A stretch of 64,000 bases of DNA from Candidatus Bathyanammoxibius amoris (GTDB lineage Bacteria; Planctomycetota; Brocadiia; Brocadiales; Bathyanammoxibiaceae): NCBI GenBank assembly GCA_024451685.1, contig JAMXCW010000002.1:1-64000 (forward strand). Direction: 5' to 3'. Under the pieces are notes generated by a model. That model searched no databases and was not told the origin of the DNA. It saw only the letters and a program-made list of their open reading frames with translations. Below are positions 8,877 to 16,968 of the stretch, one piece after another. A program made the translations under genes and the position numbers. Each line of letters begins with the position of its first letter. Positions within the stretch are counted from its first letter, which is position 1.

Positions 8877-9545
8877 TTGAGTTGGCTTATCGGCGGCGGC
8901 CCTGTAATGATACCGCTGCTCATCTGCTCCGTGATTGCCCTGGCGGTTGTTATAGAGAGAGCCCTGTGTCTGGGGAAGAACCGTATCATCAGGCCGGAAC
9001 TTGTCAGGCTCATCCACGACGTTAAAGACATAAGCGACGTCCCCAGGGCCTTTTCCAGATGCCAGCACATGCGCGGCCCTTTTGCCAATATCGTCAAACA
9101 CGTACTTACAAACCTCCACCTGTCCTGGGAAGAGAAGCTCCACGAGATACAGATCGCCGGGAGGGAGGAGTCAAAGACACTGGAACGCAATCTTGTTCTG
9201 CTTGAGATCGTAGCGGCCGTATCCCCTCTTCTCGGTCTTCTTGGAACCGTCATAGGGCTTGACTCGATCTTTGCGGCCATCGGCAAGGCAGGGCTGGGAG
9301 ACCCAAGCGCTTTTTCCCACGGCATCGCTCAGGCCCTGCGTACGACCATAATGGGCCTCTCCATCGCTATCCCGTCCATGATTGCCTTCAGCTTTTATGA
9401 CCGCAGGGTTGGCAACTTTGTGAACGAAATGGAAAGATTCTCTACAATCCTCCTTAACAAGCTCTATGCCTCCAAGGCCCGCCAAGAAAAGGAACGGCCC
9501 GAGGGGGCAAAGCTGCAGGGTCACTACCCCTCTCACGAAGGATAA
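8877..9545 (+). CDS. exbB: MotA/TolQ/ExbB proton channel protein
   Basis: This is an inner-membrane proton channel subunit that energises TonB or TolA together with ExbD. The 222-residue protein has three membrane segments: about 6-26, then a pair at about 108-132 and 155-180. The pair holds the conserved V-S-P-L-L-G-L-L-G-T-V-I-G motif. The start is a TTG 12-13 bases after a strong GGGAGG. The order TonB-ExbB-ExbD and common strand indicate one operon. TolQ is the alternative name, and the downstream partner does not separate them. Confidence 0.88.
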   Translation: MSWLIGGGPVMIPLLICSVIALAVVIERALCLGKNRIIRPELVRLIHDVKDISDVPRAFSRCQHMRGPFANIVKHVLTNLHLSWEEKLHEIQIAGREESKTLERNLVLLEIVAAVSPLLGLLGTVIGLDSIFAAIGKAGLGDPSAFSHGIAQALRTTIMGLSIAIPSMIAFSFYDRRVGNFVNEMERFSTILLNKLYASKARQEKERPEGAKLQGHYPSHEG

Positions 9546-9727
9546 TACTTAAAGATATAAACGCCCCCGAATTTGTCACTTTATTTTGTTGCCAAATTTG
9601 CTTAAAATTTAGAGACGTCTGTAACAGTGCTGCTGGCGGGCAGGCGGCCCAACCCCGGTCAGGCACAATATTACTGACAACAGACTATCGCCTGTACCGA
9701 AATGCGGTGTTCAGAGGTTAATAACAA

Positions 9728-10138
9728 ATGGATTTTCGGACCAGACGTGCCGTTAATTACAGTATTAACATAGCATCCTTGATAGACGTCCTTTTTTTAC
9801 TTTTAATGTTTTTTGTGGTCACGTCCGTGTTCATTGAACAGCCCAACATAAAACTTGAACTGCCCAGCGCAAGTCATGCCGAGACGACCAAGTTTGAGGG
9901 GCTGACCATTACCATCAACAAAGAGGGCCGGCTCTTCTTTGGAAAGCAGCCTGTCGGCATAACCGAGCTGGACGCCATCCTGCGCAGCAAAACCGAAGCG
10001 CTGGGAGACATCGTACTGGTCCTGAGGGCGGACAGGGACGTCGCCTACGGGGTGGTTATTGCGGTGATGGACGTTGCCAGAGGCGCAGGACTAAAGAGAA
10101 TAACTGCCCTCACGGTCTCAGAAGAAGAGACGCGGTAG
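9728..10138 (+). CDS. exbD: ExbD/TolR biopolymer transport protein
   Basis: The 136-residue partner of ExbB has one membrane helix (about 15-35) with the essential acidic residue in the motif I-A-S-L-I-D-V-L-F-L-L-L-M-F-F. The periplasmic domain after it binds TonB or peptidoglycan. GAGG precedes the ATG. A 182-base gap separates it from exbB. Length and motif are standard. Confidence 0.9.
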   Translation: MDFRTRRAVNYSINIASLIDVLFLLLMFFVVTSVFIEQPNIKLELPSASHAETTKFEGLTITINKEGRLFFGKQPVGITELDAILRSKTEALGDIVLVLRADRDVAYGVVIAVMDVARGAGLKRITALTVSEEETR

Positions 10139-10168
10139 GTCTCGCTATACTTTGCAGGAGAAGTCTCA

Positions 10169-10627
10169 ATGCTTAAGAAGAAATTTGCCAAAGATAAATG
10201 CGTCACTTGCAAACAGTGTATGTTCGCCTGTTCGGTGAGACATTCCGTCTCTAAAGACGTCTTTACCGCCATTTCCGAGGAACCTAAATCCATTCCCCGC
10301 CTCACGGTCAGCATACGCAAGGATAAGCCCCATATGACGGTATGCCAGAACTGCGCAAAACCTAAGTGCCGGGACGCCTGCGAGTACGGGGCGATTACAA
10401 AGTATGAAGACGGTAACGTGGTCATAGACCAGGAAAAGTGCACGGGCTGCTGGGAATGTGTAACTGCATGCCCCTTTGGAGCCATTTTCAAGAAAACCGA
10501 GATGAAAGTAGCTGTAAATTGTGACGACTGCAAGGGATATGATGACATGGCGTGCGTCGAGGCGTGTAAGACCGAGGCACTTGTTTACAAGGTGAAAAAG
10601 GAGGTCCTTGTAACGGCAGATAAGTAG
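10169..10627 (+). CDS. 4Fe-4S dicluster ferredoxin (CooF/HycB-like)
   Basis: This electron-transfer subunit has 152 residues and at least fourteen Cys grouped into four [4Fe-4S] motifs. Examples are C-V-T-C-K-Q-C-M-F-A-C at the start, C-Q-N-C...C-R-D-A-C in the middle and C-T-G-C-W-E-C-V-T-A-C-P. This is the pattern of the CooF/HycB/DmsB family, which passes electrons between a redox enzyme and another carrier. There is no signal peptide, so it should be cytoplasmic. It begins 30 bases after exbD in the same direction, yet no catalytic oxidoreductase lies next to it. Its partner must be elsewhere. Confidence 0.88.
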   Translation: MLKKKFAKDKCVTCKQCMFACSVRHSVSKDVFTAISEEPKSIPRLTVSIRKDKPHMTVCQNCAKPKCRDACEYGAITKYEDGNVVIDQEKCTGCWECVTACPFGAIFKKTEMKVAVNCDDCKGYDDMACVEACKTEALVYKVKKEVLVTADK

Positions 10628-11244
10628 CCCTCAGATTTTCGCTGTCTCTATAATATCTCTAACCCTTCTAAGTAACGACATTTAGACTGCGTTCTTGCGT
10701 ATCCAGAACTTAGACCCTGCGCTCCGTATACAGTCATTCTCACGTCCCCGCTAGCACCCCCGGCCGCATCAAAGCTCTCACGGTGAAGAAAGGGACTGTT
10801 GGCACCGCCAAATAGTTCTTGACTTTTACCATGACTTGTATAAAATTCTTCCAATAGAGACATATGTTGAGTACCTTCGGGGTTTTTGGAAAAGAGCTTA
10901 TTCTGGCGGCTAACAGGCCTTACCAGTATTTAGATATTGTGTCCTATTTGGAGGGTTTTAGGGGCTTTTTATCTCTTGTAAGATTGCCCCGCATAGTACG
11001 TTAGGGCAAACGCAAGGCCTTATTAAAAGAGCTTTTCTTACCCTCTATTAACGGACAATGGTGTGAAGGGGCGCCTCCGAAAAAGGCCGTTCTACCGGCA
11101 GGACACACCGCTGTTTCTTCCGCCATGTAAGCCCGTCTTCGAATCCCCGGGGTTTTAATCCACTGCACTATAAATGCCCTTTGGGTATTATTCGAAGGGG
11201 GGTGAAGTTCTATCCCTACAGTCGATATAAAGTTATTAATCGTA
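10628..11244. other. Long non-coding stretch and rny leader
   Basis: No convincing gene is seen in these 617 bases. A promoter-like pair lies at 10819-10846 (TTGACT, 16 bases, TAAAAT), which would give a leader of nearly 400 bases before rny. Within it GGTGTG (11060-11065) pairs with CACACC (11104-11109), enclosing a smaller GCCG/CGGC hairpin (11086-11099). TGCCC/GGGCA near 10985-11008 is another inverted pair. This suggests a structured leader or small RNA of unknown class. Confidence 0.4.
10819..10846 (+). promoter_or_regulatory. Possible promoter for rny leader
   Basis: TTGACT (10819-10824), a 16-base spacer and TAAAAT (10841-10846). It points toward rny, with about 390 bases of leader. 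Confidence 0.45.
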
Positions 11245-12780
11245 GTGTTGGTTTCCTGTGCCGTTTTTGTCCCCATTGGATACTTCCTGTGTTTCTTCCT
11301 CACCTCCAAGAAAAGACGCGTACAGGAAAGGGAGTCCAAACAAGCACTCGATGAGGCACATGCCGATGCGTCAAGGATAAGAAAAGAAGCTGACCTGGTC
11401 TTAAAGGACGAGCTCCTCAAACGAAAGGAGGAGATCGAAAGAGAGACCCAGGAGACAAGACACGACCTCCGCCAGCTTGAGAAGAGACTGTCCAAACGGG
11501 AAGACAATCTGGAAAGAAAGCTGGAGATCCTCTCAAAAAAGGAGCATTACGTAGACGGCCTTCAAACAAATCTGAGCACAAAACTCAAAGACGCCGAGAC
11601 CAAAGAGGCCCGTCTGAAAAGGCTTATAGAAGAAGAAGAAAGGGCATTGCTCAAGGTTTCGGGGTACACGAGAGAAGAAGCGGAAAAGACCCTGCTGGAC
11701 CGCCTCGATAAAGACCTGGAGGAAGAATGTTCAAAGAGGATCGCGGCATCCGTAAATAAGGTAAACGAAACCGCCAACGAGCAGGCTGCCAAGATTATAT
11801 GTGAGACCATTCAGAGGTGTGCGGCAAACCACACGGCTGAGAACATCATAAGCACCGTTGAGCTTCCTAATGAGGAGATGAAGGGCCGCATTATCGGCAG
11901 GGAGGGCAGGAACATACGGGCGTTTGAGAAGGCCACGGGCATAGACGTAATAGTGGATGACACGCCGGGGATTATCGTGCTCTCAGGCTTTGACGGCATA
12001 AGGCGCGAGGTCGCCCGGCTTACGATGGAAAAACTTATTCTCGACGGTCGTATACATCCCGCGCGGGTTGAAGAGGTCGCCGGGCAAACTAAAAAGGAAA
12101 TGGAAGAAACAATAAAGGAGACGGGGAAGCGCGTGTGCTTTGACATGGGTTTTCACGACATACACCCGGAACTCATTCAACACCTCGGCAGGCTCAGGTA
12201 CAGGACAAGCTACGGTCAAAACCAGCTCAGTCACGCCACGGAGGTGGCGGACCTATGCGCTCTTATTGCCGGCGAGCTGAAACTTGACACCAAAACAGCC
12301 CGGAGGTGCGGACTCCTTCATGACATCGGAAAGTCAACCGGCAGCGACGTGGAAGGCGGCCACGCGGCCGTCGGCGCGGAACTGGCAAAGAGGTATGAAG
12401 AAAAGCCTGCGGTGGTCAATGCCATTGCCGCCCACCACGAGGAGGTTCCCGCTGAAACCGCCTTTGCCCCGCTTGTAAGCGCGGCAGATGCCATATCCGC
12501 AAGCAGGCCGGGGGCACGGCGTGAATCGCTGGAAAAGTATATTAAGCGGCTGGAGAAACTCGAGGGTATCGCGGCCAGATTTAACGGCGTAAGAAGCGCC
12601 TATGCAATCCAGGCCGGCCGGGAGATAAGGGTCATTGTCGACCCCGAGGGTGTCGACGATAACATGGCCCAAAAGATCTGCTACGACATCGCACGCGGGA
12701 TCGAGGGGGAACTGGAATTCCCCGGCGAGGTGATAGTAACCGTTATCCGCGAGACACGCTCCATAGAGCATGCCAAATAG
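11245..12780 (+). CDS. rny: Ribonuclease Y
   Basis: This membrane-anchored endoribonuclease initiates mRNA turnover. The 511-residue product has the standard order: N-terminal membrane helix (about 1-20), a long charged coiled coil (25-200), a KH domain with I-I-G-R-E-G-R-N-I near 215, and an HD phosphohydrolase domain with H-A-T-E-V near 331, H-D-I-G-K-S near 354 and A-A-H-H-E-E. The called start is a GTG at 11245, but no ribosome binding site lies near it. A strong purine stretch (about 11194-11205) sits 40 bases upstream. The reading frame stays open from 11206, so translation may begin at a rare codon such as ATC 11212 or ATA 11227. Confidence 0.92.
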   Translation: MLVSCAVFVPIGYFLCFFLTSKKRRVQERESKQALDEAHADASRIRKEADLVLKDELLKRKEEIERETQETRHDLRQLEKRLSKREDNLERKLEILSKKEHYVDGLQTNLSTKLKDAETKEARLKRLIEEEERALLKVSGYTREEAEKTLLDRLDKDLEEECSKRIAASVNKVNETANEQAAKIICETIQRCAANHTAENIISTVELPNEEMKGRIIGREGRNIRAFEKATGIDVIVDDTPGIIVLSGFDGIRREVARLTMEKLILDGRIHPARVEEVAGQTKKEMEETIKETGKRVCFDMGFHDIHPELIQHLGRLRYRTSYGQNQLSHATEVADLCALIAGELKLDTKTARRCGLLHDIGKSTGSDVEGGHAAVGAELAKRYEEKPAVVNAIAAHHEEVPAETAFAPLVSAADAISASRPGARRESLEKYIKRLEKLEGIAARFNGVRSAYAIQAGREIRVIVDPEGVDDNMAQKICYDIARGIEGELEFPGEVIVTVIRETRSIEHAK

Positions 12781-12905
12781 CTTCCCAACCGGACGGATGC
12801 GATACTGAAAACCCCGTCCCTGCGCATTACAAGACAACCCGCCGGCCTTTTTGACATAAGTGTAAGAACGTCTGCCGTGTCGTCTCACTCCTTCCAATCT
12901 ATCCG

Positions 12906-12934
12906 TTTACATTCAATCTGGAATGATGTATAAT
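12906..12934 (+). promoter_or_regulatory. Promoter of the V-ATPase operon
   Basis: TTTACA (12906-12911), 17 bases, TATAAT (12929-12934), about 50 bases before the first gene of the operon. The -10 is perfect. Confidence 0.65.
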
Positions 12935-12986
12935 CCGCCCACCGTGCAGTACTTGTATCGTTAGTTGTCAGAGGAGGGTCAACAAA

Positions 12987-13295
12987 ATGTTGGCAGATTT
13001 CAGGGTCGTACCTATTGGGACCGGCTCCAGCAGCCTGAGCGGCCAGCTGGCAGAGGTGATGGACGTAGTGGAACAGAGCGGCGTCAGCTATAAGGTTAAC
13101 GACATGCGGACCGTTATTGAGGGTGACTGGGACACGGTTATGGGCCTTATAAAAAAATGTCATGACAGGGTGATGGAGAACTCTGAAAGGGTGTCTACCA
13201 TAATAACCATTGATGAGCGAAAGGGCAGGACCGTCCACATCGGGGAAAAAGTGGCTTCAATAGAGGGAGCGCTTGGAAGGTCACTGAACAAGTAA
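12987..13295 (+). CDS. MTH1187/YkoF-type thiamine-binding protein
   Basis: The small ferredoxin-fold protein has 102 residues and belongs to the MTH1187/DUF77 family. The pattern is V-V-P-I-G-T-G-S-S near the start, a helix, then S-Y-K-V-N-D-M-R-T-V-I-E-G-D-W. Family members bind thiamine or related ligands and form tetramers. The natural role is not settled. AGAGGAGG precedes the ATG. It is the first gene after the promoter and ends 7 bases before the first V-ATPase subunit, so it belongs to that operon. Confidence 0.82.
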   Translation: MLADFRVVPIGTGSSSLSGQLAEVMDVVEQSGVSYKVNDMRTVIEGDWDTVMGLIKKCHDRVMENSERVSTIITIDERKGRTVHIGEKVASIEGALGRSLNK

Positions 13296-13301
13296 TAAGT
13301 T

Positions 13302-13628
13302 GTGATGAAAGACGCTGAACTGGACATTGTAAAAGAGATTTCCAAGATTGAGCAGGAGGCCGATCGAGTGGTCGAAGACGCCAGAAAGAAGGCGAGGTCT
13401 CTTGAAGCCGGTTTGGAAGACAAGCTGGCGCCAATCAGGCTGAATTACGAAAGAGAGTTTGAGGCCGGGGCAGAGGAACTGAGACGCCGGTTTAAAGAAG
13501 AGATGCAGCGGGAAGAGTCCAAGCTCAAAGAGGCCTTCGAGGACGAACAGGCATTTGTCCTGCAAAGAGAGAGAGAACGATCCGATGAGGTAGTATCGTT
13601 TCTGATAAACAGGACACGTGAGTTTTAA
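13302..13628 (+). CDS. V-type ATPase peripheral stalk subunit G/H
   Basis: The 108-residue protein is almost entirely heptad-patterned and charged, as in subunit H/G of archaeal and bacterial A/V-type ATPases. That subunit pairs with subunit E in the peripheral stalk. The start is GTG 13302 or the adjacent ATG 13305. It lies 3 bases before the subunit I gene. Sequence alone shows only a coiled coil. The identity rests on length and position. Confidence 0.75.
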   Translation: MMKDAELDIVKEISKIEQEADRVVEDARKKARSLEAGLEDKLAPIRLNYEREFEAGAEELRRRFKEEMQREESKLKEAFEDEQAFVLQRERERSDEVVSFLINRTREF

Positions 13629-13631
13629 AAC

Positions 13632-15635
13632 ATGGCCATCGACAGGGTTAAAAGGGTCACCTTACTGGTCCCGGCCTATAATAGCAGGCCCCTTGTATCC
13701 AGACTTTACCAGCTAAATGTCTTACACGTCTTAGACGCCTTTTCAAGCATACCCACCGCACGAATTGTCCTGAAAAAGTACGGTCTAATCGGACACGACG
13801 GCGGGGATGAAATCAGGAAACTTGAGTTCATAGTCTCCACCCTGGCACCGTTCCTGACCGGAGAAAAGTCATTCCTGGAGGGCATCTTTCCCGTGCCGGT
13901 ACAGGTCAAAAAGGACGAACTCCTGGACATCCTCTCCTCTTTTAAAACAGACCAGATTTATGATGAGTGCAAGGCCTTCCACGACGAGCAGACCTCGATT
14001 GAGTCACAACTAAAGGATGTTCGCCGGGAAGCAGGTCTCATCAGGGAACTGCACGGGTTGCCCTGGACGGTGCGGGAGGTGAAGGCCGTCCATAGAGCGC
14101 GCCTCGGGCTCGGCATCTTTTCCGGGGAAGACTGGCGCAGCTTCACCCTTAACCCGCAGGCGAGAGAACTATGTGCGTGGCAGGACGTTACACCTCCCGG
14201 TGGAAAACGAAAGAGGGTCCTGCTGGCCTGTCTGCCAGAAGACGAGAGAGAGGCCGCAGCGTTAGCATCCGCGCATGGATTTGAGGAGTTAGCCGTCCCG
14301 GAACTTCCAGGCAGGGCCGAAGAAAGGACCTCTGAATTAGAGCAGAAGGAACGTGGATTACTGGAGAGGCAAGAAGTACTGCGGGCCAAAATGCTCAAAC
14401 AGGCGCACCTGCACCACCGCAGGGCCGTAGCGCTTCTCGGATACCGGGAAAGCCTGAGGGAAAGACAAAATACCGAGACAAAGTTCGCCAGGTCGAAAAA
14501 ACTCCTGCTGGTGACGGGATATATACGCACAAAAGACGTCCACATAATGGAAGACATGCTTAAGGCCGAGTTCCCCCAATATGCGACCATCTACAAGGAG
14601 CCGTCACCGGATGAAGACGTGCCCGTCTCTCTGACGTTAAACGCGCTGTTCCGGCCCGTACAATTGTTAACGAACATGTTTGGACTGCCCAATTATTTCG
14701 CCTTTGACCCCACGCCTTATATCGTCCTCAATTTTCTTCTATTCTTCGGCATCTGTTTCAGTGACGTCATATACGGGGTCGTGTTGATGGGTCTTTCCTT
14801 TTGTCTGATGAGGCGGTACCGGCTGAATCAGGGCCTGTGGAACTTCTTCTGCCTCTTTTTCTACGCCGGGGCCAGCACGACGGTCTGTGGCGCCTTAACG
14901 GGGGGATGGGCGGGTGACCTTTATAAGCCCGAGTATCTGGGCGAGGGCAATCCATTACTTTACATGAAAGAGAAACTAAGCGTCTTTGATCCGCTCGACA
15001 GCATCCTCGTCGCACTGGTTCTCGTGCTGGGGCTTGGGATAATCAACCAGTTCTACGCCCTGAGTCTCCGGATGTATCGCGAGTACAGGATGGGGAGGCC
15101 GCTGGACGCCCTGCTGGACGGAGGTCTGTGGCTTATATTTCTGTCGGGGCTGGTTATACTGATTGGACACGTATTTATTGCAATGCCGCCCAATACGGTG
15201 ACCGCGGGAAAGGGCATGGCCGTCCTGGGCGCCTTTGGGCTGGTACTTTCCCAGGGCAGAAGGGAGAAGGGCGTGGCCGCCAAGGCGATTACGGGACTCG
15301 TCAGTCTTTACGGTATAACGGGCACGTACGGTTCGACTATGTTCATAAGTGACATTATCTCCTATTCAAGGCTGCTGGCACTGGGGCTTACCACCAGTAT
15401 TATCGCCATGTCATTTAACATCATAGCCGCCATGCTGGGTTCGGCAGGGACAATATTTTTCATACTGGCCCTGATTATCGGCCATGTGCTGAACTTTGCC
15501 ATATGTATAATAGGTGCTTTTGTGCATCCGGCAAGGCTCATAATGCTTGAGTTTTTTGGCAGATTTTACGAGGCAGGGGGCATTCATTTCAGACCGTTTG
15601 GCTTCCACTCGCAGAAGGTTCAGGTAATAGAATAA
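13632..15635 (+). CDS. ntpI: V-type ATPase subunit I (a subunit)
   Basis: This is the membrane stator subunit carrying the ion half-channels. The 667-residue product has a cytoplasmic N-terminal half (1-345), with alpha/beta parts and a long coiled coil around 235-265. About seven or eight membrane helices follow from 350 to 645, including F-G-I-C-F-S-D-V-I-Y-G and D-I-I-S-Y-S-R-L-L-A-L-G-L. The latter contains the conserved essential Arg of the family. Length and architecture are normal. It sits between the stalk subunit and the proteolipid K, the usual order. Confidence 0.93.
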   Translation: MAIDRVKRVTLLVPAYNSRPLVSRLYQLNVLHVLDAFSSIPTARIVLKKYGLIGHDGGDEIRKLEFIVSTLAPFLTGEKSFLEGIFPVPVQVKKDELLDILSSFKTDQIYDECKAFHDEQTSIESQLKDVRREAGLIRELHGLPWTVREVKAVHRARLGLGIFSGEDWRSFTLNPQARELCAWQDVTPPGGKRKRVLLACLPEDEREAAALASAHGFEELAVPELPGRAEERTSELEQKERGLLERQEVLRAKMLKQAHLHHRRAVALLGYRESLRERQNTETKFARSKKLLLVTGYIRTKDVHIMEDMLKAEFPQYATIYKEPSPDEDVPVSLTLNALFRPVQLLTNMFGLPNYFAFDPTPYIVLNFLLFFGICFSDVIYGVVLMGLSFCLMRRYRLNQGLWNFFCLFFYAGASTTVCGALTGGWAGDLYKPEYLGEGNPLLYMKEKLSVFDPLDSILVALVLVLGLGIINQFYALSLRMYREYRMGRPLDALLDGGLWLIFLSGLVILIGHVFIAMPPNTVTAGKGMAVLGAFGLVLSQGRREKGVAAKAITGLVSLYGITGTYGSTMFISDIISYSRLLALGLTTSIIAMSFNIIAAMLGSAGTIFFILALIIGHVLNFAICIIGAFVHPARLIMLEFFGRFYEAGGIHFRPFGFHSQKVQVIE

Positions 15636-15651
15636 AAAGGGGTTTAAACCT

Positions 15652-16191
15652 ATGGAAGAATTCCTAAAGACTCAGTTCCTGGAGACTGGTCTTGGCTGGG
15701 CATGTACGGGAGCGATGCTGGCAGTAATGTTTGGGGGCGTGGGGTCGGCAGGGGGCATACGCACTGCCGTTACCCAGGCCGCAGGCGTTATTTCCGAAAA
15801 ACCGGAGCTCTTTGGGCGACTCCTTGTGCTGATGGCCATGCCGGGCACCCAGGGTTTTTACGGCTTTATCTGTGCCATCACCATTGCCATGAGGATAGGA
15901 CTCATTGAGGGCACAATAAACGTCACCCCAATAGTGGGAGTAGGGCTTTTCTCTACGGGCCTTGCTATGGGGGTAGTCCTGTGGAGGAGCGCGATATGGC
16001 AGGGAGAGGCCGCCGCAGCGGCTATAAACCTGACGGCCAAGAGGCCTGAAGAAGCTGGCCGGGCAATCCTCATGCCCGCTCTTGTAGAGACGTATGCCGT
16101 GGTCGCCCTCCTTGCGGCGATTCTCATGATAATGTGGCTCACTAAAACAGAAGGCCTTACGTTTGCTGTCCTGGAGACTATCCCTCACTAA
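15652..16191 (+). CDS. ntpK: V-type ATPase proteolipid subunit K (c-ring)
   Basis: This is the rotor-ring subunit. At 179 residues it contains two fused hairpins (four helices at about 15-38, 57-80, 92-116 and 137-162), like Enterococcus NtpK. Only the second hairpin keeps the ion-binding acid, Glu146 in L-V-E-T-Y-A. The first has the motif P-G-T-Q-G-F-Y-G with Thr66 and Gln67, and Gln117 lies in the third helix (W-Q-G-E-A). These match the residues that bind Na+ in E. hirae NtpK (T64, Q65, Q110, E139) with constant offsets. A Na+-translocating ring is therefore plausible but not proven. Confidence 0.93.
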   Translation: MEEFLKTQFLETGLGWACTGAMLAVMFGGVGSAGGIRTAVTQAAGVISEKPELFGRLLVLMAMPGTQGFYGFICAITIAMRIGLIEGTINVTPIVGVGLFSTGLAMGVVLWRSAIWQGEAAAAAINLTAKRPEEAGRAILMPALVETYAVVALLAAILMIMWLTKTEGLTFAVLETIPH

Positions 16192-16196
16192 AGCCC

Positions 16197-16784
16197 ATGA
16201 CACTGGAAAGAATAAACGCACGGTTGCTGGAAGACGCACGCAAAGAGGCGGAAAGGTTGGTTGAGGTTGCAGGGCACGGCATCAAACTGAAACTCGACCG
16301 GGAAAAGCAGTTGCAGAAGGAAAGGCTCGAGAAAAGACTTGAAACGCTGCGCAAGGAATTAGAGGAAGAAAAAGAAAAAAACCGGTCCCTCCTCAATGCC
16401 CGCTACAAGAAACAGATTCTGGAATCAAAGAACAACATAATCGACCGTCTTTTCCAGGAAGCGGCGGACAGCGTAATGTCCCTTGACAGACAGGAGTATC
16501 TGGCGCTGCTGGAGGAGTGGCTGGACAGATTAAGTATAGACGAAAAGGCGGAACTCACGCTCTCCAGCAAAGACCTCAGAGGCATCGGCCCGGAACTGGT
16601 AAGAAAGGCGAACGACTCGCGCAGTGAGGACGTCCTCTTTCTGGCAACGTCAGCGGCAGACATAAAGGGTGGGTTTATCTTAAAGACAAAAACCTTTGAG
16701 ATTGACCGCAGCCTGGAGTGTGTGTTGAGCCAACTGCGTGAAGATCCGATCTCAGAGATGGCAGAGAAACTGTTTGGCAGATAA
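16197..16784 (+). CDS. ntpE: V-type ATPase subunit E
   Basis: This peripheral stalk subunit has 195 residues. Residues 1-80 form a charged helix that would pair with the G/H subunit. Residues 85-195 form the globular C-terminal domain with the family pattern D-I-K-G-G-F-I-L near 155. It starts 5 bases after subunit K. A 184-base gap with a palindromic repeat follows before subunit C. Confidence 0.87.
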   Translation: MTLERINARLLEDARKEAERLVEVAGHGIKLKLDREKQLQKERLEKRLETLRKELEEEKEKNRSLLNARYKKQILESKNNIIDRLFQEAADSVMSLDRQEYLALLEEWLDRLSIDEKAELTLSSKDLRGIGPELVRKANDSRSEDVLFLATSAADIKGGFILKTKTFEIDRSLECVLSQLREDPISEMAEKLFGR

Positions 16785-16928
16785 CGCGAACACTCCGAAG
16801 AGACCACGGAAAACCCCTGCCTTCAGACCAGGGCGTTTATGGACCTTTGTCGCATAAATGGGGTAACTACGTGTTGTAGTCTTGTAAGGGTATGTCTCAA
16901 CGCTCAGCCTTTTAAATGAGGGGTATCC

Positions 16929-16957
16929 GTAGGGGCGACCCGGCGGGCCGCTCCTAC
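16929..16957. repeat. REP-like GC-rich palindrome
   Basis: The 29 bases beginning GTAGGGGCG and ending CGCTCCTAC fold into a 13-bp stem with one mismatch and a 3-base loop. This is the common GTAGGGGCG-type dispersed palindrome of many bacterial genomes. It lies inside the V-ATPase operon, between subunits E and C, where it could modulate message stability or partial termination. Confidence 0.75.
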
Positions 16958-16968
16958 CCTTTGGATAG

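Noticed and set aside
10648-10863. 71-residue minus-strand frame
   Set aside because: No ribosome binding site, no recognisable features, and it overlaps the promoter-like region of the rny leader.
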